Of a stretch of 64,000 bases of DNA, positions 9,123 through 16,660 are shown one piece after another (position 1 is the stretch's first letter; each line of letters starts with the position of its first letter). Where the stretch lies: positions 1 to 64,000 of the forward strand of contig JAMPHD010000007.1 in NCBI GenBank assembly GCA_023663635.1, read 5' to 3'. A program made the position numbers and the translations under genes. The notes under the pieces were generated by a model. The model was not told the DNA's origin. It saw nothing but the letters and a program-made list of their open reading frames with translations, and did no database searches. The stretch is from Acetatifactor muris. GTDB taxonomy: Bacteria > Bacillota > Clostridia > Lachnospirales > Lachnospiraceae.

Positions 9123-10230
9123 GCATAAAGGCAGTCGTGCCGATACAGAAAGATATCACCAACAGTCTGACGGTGCGGGCAGTCCGGGAGTCCACACGGC
9201 TTTCCAATTGCTGCACGGCCCGGGCCGCGGGAACGCAGAGACACAGATAAGCCATGCCCCAGAAGACGGTGGGAGTCTCTATCATAGAGATCAGTTTTAG
9301 GGCCCATCTCCCCGGTCTTTGGAAGACATCCCAAGGAAAATAACAGGAAGAGAGAGCTGTCAAAAAGATCCCCATTATCGTAAAGAAAACGGACAGTTTG
9401 TGCATGCGGAGAGTCTCCCGGTCGGGGGACTCTTCTTGGTCCGCCACAAATTGCAGCCATATGCACGTCAGGAGACACAGGAGCATACCGATCCCCATGC
9501 CCGGATTGTCATGCCGGGATATATAGGCATGGAGATACTCTCCCAACCGATACCCGTCCTGCATGATGGGTCCGAGAGGCAGTTGCAGTCCGTCATACCG
9601 GTCCGTAAAGAGATAGAGAGCCAACCGATAGAGACCGGGCAGAAAGAGCGCGCAGCCCGCAAACGGGAGAAGAAAGCATTGTCTGTTTCTCGCGTATATC
9701 GCCGCCGGCAGGGTTAGCCCCGCGACAGTGATGAAAAAGACCGGATCCGCGTATCCGATGCCCGCGAGGACAAGGGAGGCGAGGGCAAAATATTGAAATT
9801 TCCTCATTCCCGCGGGCAATGAGCCAAGCGCCCCCCCTTGCGTGGACAGTTGGCGAACGCCGCTCAGGATTCCCAATACGGCCCACAGATACAGAGGCAG
9901 CAGCATCCATGCAAGCGTTCGGCCCGGATCGGACGCTCCATAGCAGGCCTGAATCCGATAGGGGCAGGTCATATATAACAAAGTACCGATACAGGCGGAC
10001 CATTCGTTTTTCGCAGGGGGAAATACCCTGTTAAACAAAAGCCCGGACGTGAGCAATGTGCCGATCTGCAGCGCGGCCGTGTACAAAAGTTCCACAGACA
10101 AAGCTCCGTTTCCGGATACAAAGATCCGGCACAGAGGCAGCAGAGTGACTGCTCCCGTTAAAATATATAGCAGATGATATTGATTCAGACATACAGCCCG
10201 GTTTGACCGGTTATTTTCGGGTTTATTCAT
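9106..10230 (-). CDS. polytopic membrane protein, unknown
   Basis: A 374-residue hydrophobic protein with about nine predicted membrane spans and no recognised domain. It overlaps the 3' end of the 765-residue membrane gene upstream by 8 bases (ATGAATAA junction), so the two form an operon. GAGGAG seven bases before ATG 10230 decides the start. Its 3' end overlaps holB tail to tail. The C-terminal membrane segments resemble the second half of YfhO/GT-C type proteins, but no catalytic motif is seen. A 23-bp dispersed repeat (9806-9828) lies in the coding sequence and encodes LGSLPAGM. Confidence 0.7.
   Translation of the reverse strand: MNKPENNRSNRAVCLNQYHLLYILTGAVTLLPLCRIFVSGNGALSVELLYTAALQIGTLLTSGLLFNRVFPPAKNEWSACIGTLLYMTCPYRIQACYGASDPGRTLAWMLLPLYLWAVLGILSGVRQLSTQGGALGSLPAGMRKFQYFALASLVLAGIGYADPVFFITVAGLTLPAAIYARNRQCFLLPFAGCALFLPGLYRLALYLFTDRYDGLQLPLGPIMQDGYRLGEYLHAYISRHDNPGMGIGMLLCLLTCIWLQFVADQEESPDRETLRMHKLSVFFTIMGIFLTALSSCYFPWDVFQRPGRWALKLISMIETPTVFWGMAYLCLCVPAARAVQQLESRVDSRTARTVRLLVISFCIGTTAFMLTRFL
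9806..9828. repeat. 23-bp dispersed repeat, copy inside a gene
   Basis: ATTCCCGCGGGCAATGAGCC and the next three bases match 16570-16592 at 21 of 23 positions. This copy is in frame within the membrane protein gene on the minus strand. Confidence 0.6.
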
Positions 10231-12520
10231 TGGCATACTCCTCATCTGACTTAACGCTTCGCCTTCTTCTCAGACCCCACACGACCAAGAGAATGATCAT
10301 TGCGGCGCTGATTCCCTCGCCGATCCTCCAATAAAACGGACTGACGAAATCCACTTCCACGGTTCCCTCATAATGGGGAGGGAGAATGACTCTGACCAGA
10401 TGATTGGCACCGTCCGCGATCTGCAGCCTCTGCCCGGAGTCGCTGTCGATTGCCCGGTATCCCTTATACAGCAGAATGGGCAGATCCACATAGCTGTCGG
10501 CGGCCGTGTGATTGACGCATTTCAATACGGTGTGGTAATAGCGCTTGGCATAATCGGACAACTCCACGCCCTCTCCCGCCACCGGATCCGCAAAGGTCAG
10601 CAGGCTCTCATCCGTTCCCTCGATTATGAATTCGGGACTCGAGATATAGCCGAATCCCATTCCCTCTTCATTGTATAGTGTGAAAAAGCCGTGTGTGCTG
10701 TTCAGATTGCTCAGCAGGTACATGCTTGAGATCATGATGCCGAGAGACGCCGCCACAGTCATCGCGCGTGCGAACCCGGGTCTGTTTTCACTCATATATT
10801 GGAGACAGAAACCGAACACAAATATCACACATGCGGTGCCCCAACCCACAAAGCGGTAGGGAAACTCCAGATTGCCCACAAGGGTTTCCGTGATGGAGTT
10901 GATGAATTGAATGCGGTCCCAGGGGAATACATTGGTGCTCGCACACAGTATGAGCAGATCGAAGAGGGCAGTGATCTTCACGAAACGTACCATGCGGGCA
11001 TCAAGGTTTCGAAGTCTTCCCGTAAGCCACAGGATAAGGAACAGGCACAGGACGATCAACAGCAGCGGCCCCACTCCGGAGGGATAGGAAAACTCTATTT
11101 CGCTGACCCCTCTGGCGGCGTTCACCACGGAGGTCCAAAAGTGAAAGACCAACTGGGAGGGGAGGAGTCCCCTGTATTGGATCATCCGACCTGAGATATG
11201 CCTGACATGGAAGTCCTGTGTCAGAAAGTAGTCCAGAAAAGGAACCACAAACCACAGACTGAGCAGAATGGAGGACAGAGCCGCCTTGCACAATTCCAGG
11301 AAGGTATTCAGACAGAAGATCTTTCTGATATATACGAGGCAAAACACGATGATGACTCCTGCCGTGATCTCACAGCTTAAGGCATGGGACCACAGAATGC
11401 CGCAGAGCCCCAGAGTCAGAGGCAGAAAAGAGGTCTTATAGCGCTCTTCCTTCGGATCCTCCGCGAAGACACGGTACAGGCCGTAGAGGATCAGAGGCAG
11501 GAAAGTGAGCGCAGTGCCATCCCCCACGGCGGAGGTGATGATGAGTCGATAAATCCTGAAGACGGAGAGTGTATACAGACCGCTGCAGACGATGCCGATG
11601 GTCCTGCTGCGGAATATTTTGCCGAAACAGTAATAAGAGATTCCTGCGGCGGCGAAATTTACGGTAATACAATAGATATTATAACTTGTGGACACGGTGA
11701 AACCCAACAGACGAAGCAGCGCCGGGAAATACAGAAAGGCATTGCAATAGAAAATGGCGGCGGCATGGCCGTGGTCATAGATCCATTTGGGTTCTATACG
11801 CACCGGAAATTGACCGCCCAATAAGCCGTCTTTCACCCCCTCGATCCGTTGGAGATGATAAGTCAGGTCTCCGCCAACGATGTTGTATCCGCACAGATAG
11901 GGTATGGACGCGAGCAGACCGAAGACGACCACAAAGAAAAAAGCGTTCTTGCGTTCCCGTGCAATGGGATATGTTTTGTTGTGATAATGATAACCGATGC
12001 AGACGCAGGATGCCGCCCACAGGAACAGGACGATGGTCAAAAGCATGGTCCACAGCAGATTGGTCTCCACGACGCGCAGACTGCCGGCAGCCAGATTGCC
12101 CCTGCCGTCATAGGAGACAGTCACCTGCAGATGTTCCGTATTCTCATACAGCCATATATCGTAGCCGGTCCGGTGTCTGGCGCTGTAGAGATGTTCTCCG
12201 TTGGAGAGCAGCCCTCCGGTAAAGACCGTGCCGTCCGTCACATTGCAGAGCGCGTTGGTGTCCGTGTCCGTGGTGTACTGCAGCTCGATCCTGTATACGC
12301 CGGGACGCAGGACTATATCTTCATACACGACGGTATCTCCCGCAGGGGAGTCAGGGGTAAAAAGGTGCAGATCCTCCCCCGTATATTCATAGGTTTCGCA
12401 GGGCAGACAGATTTGAAAAACGCAGAAGAGGAGTAATACCGCAGAGATTGCCGTCGCGATCCGGAACGGTCGGGTTTTCCATAATTTTAATTTCCAAATT
12501 CTTTTTAGCATATTCTGCAT
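10223..12520 (-). CDS. large polytopic membrane protein, YfhO/GT-C-like
   Basis: A 765-residue protein. One N-terminal helix is followed by an extracytoplasmic beta-rich region of about 120 residues, then about eleven membrane spans, a second extracytoplasmic segment (about residues 600-730), a final helix and a basic tail. The acidic loop after the third helix (NIVGGDLTYHLQRIEG) resembles the catalytic loop of GT-C enzymes. This organisation fits YfhO-like or 6-pyruvoyl-tetrahydropterin-synthase-related membrane proteins of Firmicutes, by inference. It is transcribed away from ricT from an extended -10 promoter and through a structured leader (12599-12723). Confidence 0.72.
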   Translation of the reverse strand: MQNMLKRIWKLKLWKTRPFRIATAISAVLLLFCVFQICLPCETYEYTGEDLHLFTPDSPAGDTVVYEDIVLRPGVYRIELQYTTDTDTNALCNVTDGTVFTGGLLSNGEHLYSARHRTGYDIWLYENTEHLQVTVSYDGRGNLAAGSLRVVETNLLWTMLLTIVLFLWAASCVCIGYHYHNKTYPIARERKNAFFFVVVFGLLASIPYLCGYNIVGGDLTYHLQRIEGVKDGLLGGQFPVRIEPKWIYDHGHAAAIFYCNAFLYFPALLRLLGFTVSTSYNIYCITVNFAAAGISYYCFGKIFRSRTIGIVCSGLYTLSVFRIYRLIITSAVGDGTALTFLPLILYGLYRVFAEDPKEERYKTSFLPLTLGLCGILWSHALSCEITAGVIIVFCLVYIRKIFCLNTFLELCKAALSSILLSLWFVVPFLDYFLTQDFHVRHISGRMIQYRGLLPSQLVFHFWTSVVNAARGVSEIEFSYPSGVGPLLLIVLCLFLILWLTGRLRNLDARMVRFVKITALFDLLILCASTNVFPWDRIQFINSITETLVGNLEFPYRFVGWGTACVIFVFGFCLQYMSENRPGFARAMTVAASLGIMISSMYLLSNLNSTHGFFTLYNEEGMGFGYISSPEFIIEGTDESLLTFADPVAGEGVELSDYAKRYYHTVLKCVNHTAADSYVDLPILLYKGYRAIDSDSGQRLQIADGANHLVRVILPPHYEGTVEVDFVSPFYWRIGEGISAAMIILLVVWGLRRRRSVKSDEEYANE

Positions 12521-12554
12521 ATTCTCCTGACTGACTCCCGTGTATGATGAGTCG

Positions 12555-12654
12555 GCATCGGACGCTTGCCCGCCATTCGTCGCTCGCCGAAAGCGTACAC
12601 TCGCAAGCCCGCGCTTTCAGCGCTTTTCGTCCGATTGCATCGGACGCTTGCCCG
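12555..12654. repeat. 18-bp direct repeat in the leader region
   Basis: GCATCGGACGCTTGCCCG occurs at 12555-12572 and again at 12637-12654, exact in both places. The second copy is one arm of hairpin B in the leader. The first looks like a partial duplication of the element, absent from the second leader at 18173. Confidence 0.85.
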
Positions 12655-12723
12655 TTAATGCCGCAGGAAAACCAAATGCCCCTTTCAGGGGCGCTTGGTT
12701 TTCTTCTGCGGACATTATATCAT
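12599..12723 (-). ncRNA. candidate structured leader RNA, copy 1
   Basis: About 125 bp matches 18173-18296 closely. Read on the minus strand it begins at an extended -10 box and forms hairpin A (CCGCAG...CTGCGG with an inner CGCCCC/GGGGC stem). A GCAAGC/GCTTGC pairing then encloses hairpin B (CGTCCGA/TCGGACG) and hairpin C (GCGCT-GAA-AGCGC). Differences between the copies preserve pairing in hairpins A and B. In hairpin C the change is a G-U wobble only on the minus strand. It lies within the 5' leader of the membrane gene starting at 12520. No known riboswitch family is recognised. Confidence 0.6.
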
Positions 12724-12742
12724 AGTTGGTAATTATGCGCAA
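12714..12742 (-). promoter_or_regulatory. promoter of the membrane-protein operon
   Basis: On the minus strand TTGCGC (12742-12737), a 17-bp spacer and TGATATAAT with an extended -10. Transcription should start near 12707, just before hairpin A of the leader. Confidence 0.7.
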
Positions 12743-12775
12743 ATTTATTAAACAGTGGTTTTTTCGCGGGGGATA

Positions 12776-12784
12776 TGATATAAT
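12776..12784 (+). promoter_or_regulatory. extended -10 promoter before ricT
   Basis: TGATATAAT about 80 bases before the ricT start, with only a weak -35. It faces away from the leader promoter, giving ricT its own promoter after the loss of linkage to holB. Confidence 0.6.
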
Positions 12785-12862
12785 ACATAAGTCGGCCTGG
12801 GACGGAGCCGGACAGGCCGCAGGGAACGGTCTGCGTGATTATTTTAGTGAGGTGTATAGATT

Positions 12863-14236
12863 ATGATCAGAGTGATAGGTGTGAGATTTCGCACGGCGGG
12901 CAAGATTTATTTTTTTGACCCGTTGGAGTATGAGATAAAGCGCGGGGACCATGTGATCGTGGAGACCGCGCGGGGGATTGAGTTTGGCACGGTGGTGTCG
13001 GATATCCGGGAGGTAGAGGAGGACAAGGTGGTACAGCCTCTGAAACCGGTGATCCGCATTGCCAATCAGCGGGATGTGGAGCAGGAACAGGCCAATCGTC
13101 TGAAGGAGAAAGAGGCATTTAAAGTCTGTCTGGAGAAGATACAGAAACATGGATTGGAGATGAAATTGATCGATGCGGAGTATACTTTTGACAATAACAA
13201 GGTTCTCTTTTATTTTACCGCGGACGGGCGTATTGACTTCCGTGAGTTGGTGAAGGATCTGGCAGGTGTGTTCAAGACCCGCATTGAGCTGCGACAGATC
13301 GGAGTGCGGGATGAGACCAAGATCATAGGGGGTATCGGGATCTGCGGCAGACCCCTGTGCTGCCACAGTTATCTGTCCGATTTTATCCCCGTCTCCATCA
13401 AGATGGCAAAGGAGCAGAATCTGTCCCTGAATCCCACCAAGATCTCCGGAGTCTGCGGACGTTTGATGTGCTGTCTGAAGAATGAGGAGGAGACTTATGA
13501 GGAGCTGAACCGCAAGCTGCCCAATGTGGGAGATATGGTCACTGCGGAGGACGGCAGTCGGGGTACGGTGCAGAGCGTCAATGTGCTGAGACAGTTGGTG
13601 AAGGTAGTCGTGGAGGAAGGCGATGCCAAGGAGATCCGTGAGTACGAGGTAGGGAAACTGCATTTCAAGAGAAAGCATACCAAGAAGGAGCGCATGGAAT
13701 TATCTCCCGAGGAACTGCAGGAGTTGGAGCGTCTGGAAAAGGAAGACCTGGAGGAGATTCAGGCGGAGGAACGGGAGAACGGCGGAGCCGAGAGCCGGAG
13801 CGCCAACCGTCGGGACGGTCAACAGGAGCACAGACGTCAGGAGCGCAGAGAGGGCGGGCGCAGCGAGTATAATCGCAGCGAATACAGTCGCGGTGAGAAC
13901 GGCCACAGCGAGTATAATCACAGCGAAAACAGTCGTGGCGAGTACAAGCGGGATCGTGCCGGAAGGGACGGATCGGGAGAGAGACATGACAGGCAGGACG
14001 GATCTGGACGGGATCGAGTCCGCCGGGATTACAATCGCGAGGATCACGGGCACCGGGACAATAACCGTCGGGATGGCAATCGTTTTGACGGCAATCGCCG
14101 TGAGGGCAACCGCAGGGAGGACAGTTACCGGGAGAATCGTTCGGGGGAGAAATACTACAAAAAAGACCGGAAATATAAGTCAGGAAGGAAGTCCGATCAG
14201 AATGGAAACGCAGGAAATTCATCTAAAACCCAATGA
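12863..14236 (+). CDS. ricT: PSP1 domain protein RicT (YaaT) with long disordered tail
   Basis: A 457-residue protein. Residues 1-275 are a complete PSP1/RicT domain with the conserved Cys motifs GICGRPLCCHSY and SGVCGRLMCC, which in Bacillus bind Fe-S clusters in the RicA-RicF-RicT complex that adjusts RNase Y and RNA maturation. Residues about 280-457 form a highly charged tail rich in Arg, Gly, Asn, Asp and Glu, with repeats such as SEYNRSEYSRGEN and DGNRFDGNRREGNRRE. The Bacillus protein (about 275 residues) lacks this tail. GAGGTG precedes the ATG. The 3' end overlaps the methyltransferase gene by 35 bases. Confidence 0.93.
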   Translation: MIRVIGVRFRTAGKIYFFDPLEYEIKRGDHVIVETARGIEFGTVVSDIREVEEDKVVQPLKPVIRIANQRDVEQEQANRLKEKEAFKVCLEKIQKHGLEMKLIDAEYTFDNNKVLFYFTADGRIDFRELVKDLAGVFKTRIELRQIGVRDETKIIGGIGICGRPLCCHSYLSDFIPVSIKMAKEQNLSLNPTKISGVCGRLMCCLKNEEETYEELNRKLPNVGDMVTAEDGSRGTVQSVNVLRQLVKVVVEEGDAKEIREYEVGKLHFKRKHTKKERMELSPEELQELERLEKEDLEEIQAEERENGGAESRSANRRDGQQEHRRQERREGGRSEYNRSEYSRGENGHSEYNHSENSRGEYKRDRAGRDGSGERHDRQDGSGRDRVRRDYNREDHGHRDNNRRDGNRFDGNRREGNRREDSYRENRSGEKYYKKDRKYKSGRKSDQNGNAGNSSKTQ

Positions 14237-14948
14237 GAGATTGGACGACCTGCAGCGAAACGGCTATCGGATCATTCAAAATCCGGAGAAATTCTGCTTT
14301 GGCATGGATGCGGTATTGCTGACCGGATTTGCCCGGGCGAATGAGGGCGACATCCTGTTGGATCTGGGCACGGGGACGGGCATCATTCCGCTGTTGATGT
14401 ACGCGAAATACCGGTGCGCCCGGCTGACCGGACTGGAGATTCAGGAGGAGAGCGCTGACATGGCCCGCCGCAGTGCGGCATGGAACGGATTGTCCGATCG
14501 CATTGATATTGTGACGGGAGACATCAGAGAAGCAGACAGAATTTTTACGTCTGCTTCTTTTGACTGTATCACCTGTAATCCGCCCTATATGATCGACAGG
14601 CATGGCCTGACCAATCCGGACGCGCCCAAAGCCATCGCCCGACATGAGATTTTGTGTACTCTGGAAGATGTGGTCAGGGTTACGGCAAAACTTTTGAGGA
14701 CGGGCGGACATTTCTTCATGGTGCACAGGCCTTTCAGACTGGCTGAAATAATGACAGTTATGTCACAATATAAATTGGAACCCAAACGCATGCGTCTGGT
14801 ATATCCCTATGTGGACAGGGAGCCCAATATGGTGCTGATCGAGGCAGTGCGGGGCGGCAGACCGCGCATGCAGGTGGAGAGACCGCTGATCCTGTTTGAG
14901 AGTGAGGGAGTGTACACGGCGGAGGTTCGGGATACATATGGATTTTAG
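14202..14948 (+). CDS. tRNA1(Val) A37 N6-methyltransferase-like protein (YabB/TrmN6)
   Basis: A 248-residue SAM-dependent methyltransferase. Motif I is LLDLGTGTGIIPLL and the catalytic motif is CNPPYM, typical of N6-adenine methyltransferases. The FCFGMDAVLLTGFA stretch is characteristic of the TrmN6/YabB group. The start at 14202 lies inside the end of ricT and follows AGGAAGG. An upstream frame opening at 13893 is only the ricT tail read out of frame. The order ricT-yabB-rsmI is that of Bacillus. Confidence 0.9.
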   Translation: METQEIHLKPNERLDDLQRNGYRIIQNPEKFCFGMDAVLLTGFARANEGDILLDLGTGTGIIPLLMYAKYRCARLTGLEIQEESADMARRSAAWNGLSDRIDIVTGDIREADRIFTSASFDCITCNPPYMIDRHGLTNPDAPKAIARHEILCTLEDVVRVTAKLLRTGGHFFMVHRPFRLAEIMTVMSQYKLEPKRMRLVYPYVDREPNMVLIEAVRGGRPRMQVERPLILFESEGVYTAEVRDTYGF

Positions 14949-14959
14949 GAGGTGTTTGC

Positions 14960-15805
14960 ATGGCGGGAACCCTTTTTTTGTGCGCCACGCCCATCGGCAA
15001 TCTGGGGGATATGACGCCCCGGGTGACGGAGACGCTGCGGGCGGTAGATCTCATCGCCGCGGAGGATACGCGCAACAGTCTTAAATTATTGAATCATTTT
15101 GACATTCACACGGCGATGACCAGTTATCATGAATATAACAAAGTGGAAAAGGCCGGACAGCTTGTGGAGCGGATGCTGGGCGGGCAGAACGTGGCTCTGA
15201 TCACCGACGCGGGCACGCCGGCCATCTCCGATCCGGGGGAAGTGTTAGTGAGCATGTGTCATGAGAACGGGATCCCTGTGACCTCGCTGCCCGGGGCCGC
15301 GGCATGTATCACGGCGCTGACGCTGTCGGGACTTCCCACGAGACGATTCTGCTTTGAGGGTTTCCTGCCTGCGGATAAGAAGGAGAGGAGACAGGTGCTC
15401 GAGGAGCTGTCAGGGGAGAGCCGCACCATCATCCTCTACGAAGCGCCCCACAGATTGACGCGTACTTTAGAGGAACTGTATGAGACTTTGGGACAGAGAC
15501 GGATCACGGTCTGCAGGGAGCTGACCAAGAAGTTTGAGACCATTCTGCCCACCACGCTGCGGGAGGCCGTGGAACATTATCGGGAGGAGGAGCCCAGAGG
15601 CGAGTTCGTGTTGGTATTGGAGGGCAAGAGCTTTGCCGAGAAGAGACAGGAGGAGATCGATTCCTGGCGGGAACTTGACATCGGGCAACACATGGAATTG
15701 TATATCGGGCAGGGTATGGATGAGAAGACAGCCATGAAACAGGTGGCCCGGGACAGAGGCGTGAGCAAGCGGGAGATCTATGCCCTGTTGCACGGCAACA
15801 ATTAG
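14960..15805 (+). CDS. rsmI: 16S rRNA (cytidine1402-2'-O)-methyltransferase
   Basis: A 281-residue tetrapyrrole-methylase-fold enzyme that 2'-O-methylates C1402 of 16S rRNA. Motifs are the N-terminal LFLCATPIGNLGDMT, EDTRNSLKLLNHF, ALITDAGTPAISDPG and the SLPGAAACITALTLSG region. AGGAGGT precedes the ATG by six bases. It follows the TrmN6-like gene by 11 bases and is probably co-transcribed with it. Confidence 0.96.
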   Translation: MAGTLFLCATPIGNLGDMTPRVTETLRAVDLIAAEDTRNSLKLLNHFDIHTAMTSYHEYNKVEKAGQLVERMLGGQNVALITDAGTPAISDPGEVLVSMCHENGIPVTSLPGAAACITALTLSGLPTRRFCFEGFLPADKKERRQVLEELSGESRTIILYEAPHRLTRTLEELYETLGQRRITVCRELTKKFETILPTTLREAVEHYREEEPRGEFVLVLEGKSFAEKRQEEIDSWRELDIGQHMELYIGQGMDEKTAMKQVARDRGVSKREIYALLHGNN

Positions 15806-15835
15806 AGAGTACCGGGCGGAGAGGAAACAGGAAAT

Positions 15836-16009
15836 ATGAATGTTTGTGACATGTGTGTCAATTATGTGTATGATGAGGATTTCGAGTGCTATACCTGTAT
15901 GGTGAACCTGGACGAGGACGAGATGTATCGTTTCCTCAGCGACAGTCATCAGGCCTGTCCGTATTTCAGGGCGGATGATGAGTACGGCGTGGTGCGGCAT
16001 CAAATGTAA
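15836..16009 (+). CDS. small Cys-rich protein, DUF6472-like
   Basis: A 57-residue protein, MNVCDMCVNYVYDEDFECYT at its start. Its five Cys residues (two in CDMC, two in CYTC, one in ACPYF) suggest a small zinc-binding fold. It is acidic in the middle. It resembles small clostridial proteins classed as DUF6472 that often follow rsmI. AGGAAACAGGAAAT precedes the ATG. The stop lies at the base of a strong terminator. Function unknown. Confidence 0.75.
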   Translation: MNVCDMCVNYVYDEDFECYTCMVNLDEDEMYRFLSDSHQACPYFRADDEYGVVRHQM

Positions 16010-16044
16010 AAGAACCGTGGTCCGGACAGGAACACGGTTCTTTT
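16008..16044. terminator. bidirectional terminator
   Basis: Perfect 12-bp arms AAAAGAACCGTG and CACGGTTCTTTT with a 13-base loop. A T-run lies on the 3' side in both readings, so it can end the rsmI operon and the convergent coat genes. Confidence 0.9.
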
Positions 16045-16089
16045 GGGATCCTACTGACGGAGGAGTTTCCGTCTTGGAAAATCAGGGCA

Positions 16090-16344
16090 TTACAGGGAGT
16101 TCTGTGAAAAGAGGTCTCTCACATGCGCAACCTCAGCGTCCGTCGCCTTGGCTGCCGGCACATAATAAGATTTCTCCCGGGCGATCTGATAAAGCTCCTC
16201 CTGGGACTGCTCACAGGCATTGCGCATCTGTTTCAAGGTGCTCTTGAGCTCCTTGTTCTCGGACTGAGCGATCATGCCCGCGTAGCGGGTCAATTCTCCA
16301 TTGATACCTGCCAGGGTATCAGCTACCATAATTTTCTCCTGCAT
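16090..16344 (-). CDS. CotF-like spore coat protein
   Basis: An 84-residue helical protein with the pattern of small clostridial CotF-family coat proteins: paired helices, many Gln, Glu and Lys, and a Tyr-rich segment (ELYQIAREKSYYVPAAKA). It is expected in the spore coat, by family resemblance. GGTGGAG lies six bases before ATG 16344. A second ATG at 16329 is also possible. It follows the 61-residue coat-like gene by 19 bases, so they form an operon. Confidence 0.75.
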   Translation of the reverse strand: MQEKIMVADTLAGINGELTRYAGMIAQSENKELKSTLKQMRNACEQSQEELYQIAREKSYYVPAAKATDAEVAHVRDLFSQNSL

Positions 16345-16363
16345 CTTTTCTCCACCTTTCCCG

Positions 16364-16549
16364 TCAACTCAAAAACTTCATCAACTGCTGCTTATTCTCC
16401 AGAGCGGATTTGGCGCCTTTTTCAAAGAACTGCTTGATTTCGCGGTCCTGCGCCTCTCCCGCATAGGCCTGCATCTTGCAGTGCGTGGTGTCGAATCCTC
16501 CGATGAGATGGCGGAGATTCTGTAAATCGAGCTCAGAAATATTACTCAT
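16364..16549 (-). CDS. small CotF-like protein
   Basis: A 61-residue helical protein (LQNLRHLIGGFDTTHCKM). It resembles the N-terminal part of CotF-type coat proteins and is paired with the coat gene just downstream. A consensus AGGAGGT lies six bases before the ATG. Likely a spore coat component. Confidence 0.65.
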   Translation of the reverse strand: MSNISELDLQNLRHLIGGFDTTHCKMQAYAGEAQDREIKQFFEKGAKSALENKQQLMKFLS

Positions 16550-16569
16550 AATCCTACCTCCTGATCTTT

Positions 16570-16630
16570 ATTCCCGCGAGCAATGAGTCAAGTCAACATA
16601 GTTGACTTTGTGTCGCGAGGTGTTGACTTG
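16570..16630. repeat. palindromic element upstream of the coat genes
   Basis: It contains the 23-bp repeat shared with 9806-9828, an 8-bp perfect hairpin AAGTCAAC-ATA-GTTGACTT (16590-16608), a third GTTGACTTG (16622-16630), and the word CGCGAG twice. It lies just upstream of the small coat-like gene and may be a decayed mobile or regulatory palindrome. Confidence 0.55.
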
Positions 16631-16660
16631 CAGAGATAGTGTGTACGATTTGGGAGGAGA

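Noticed and set aside
13851..13960. Short tandem repeats considered as a CRISPR-like array
   Set aside because: They are in-frame SEYN/SEN codons in the ricT tail, with no spacers of constant length.
13893..14201. Long upstream extension of the TrmN6-like frame, Thr/Ala-rich
   Set aside because: It is the ricT tail read in another frame. The methyltransferase domain and a ribosome site begin at 14202.
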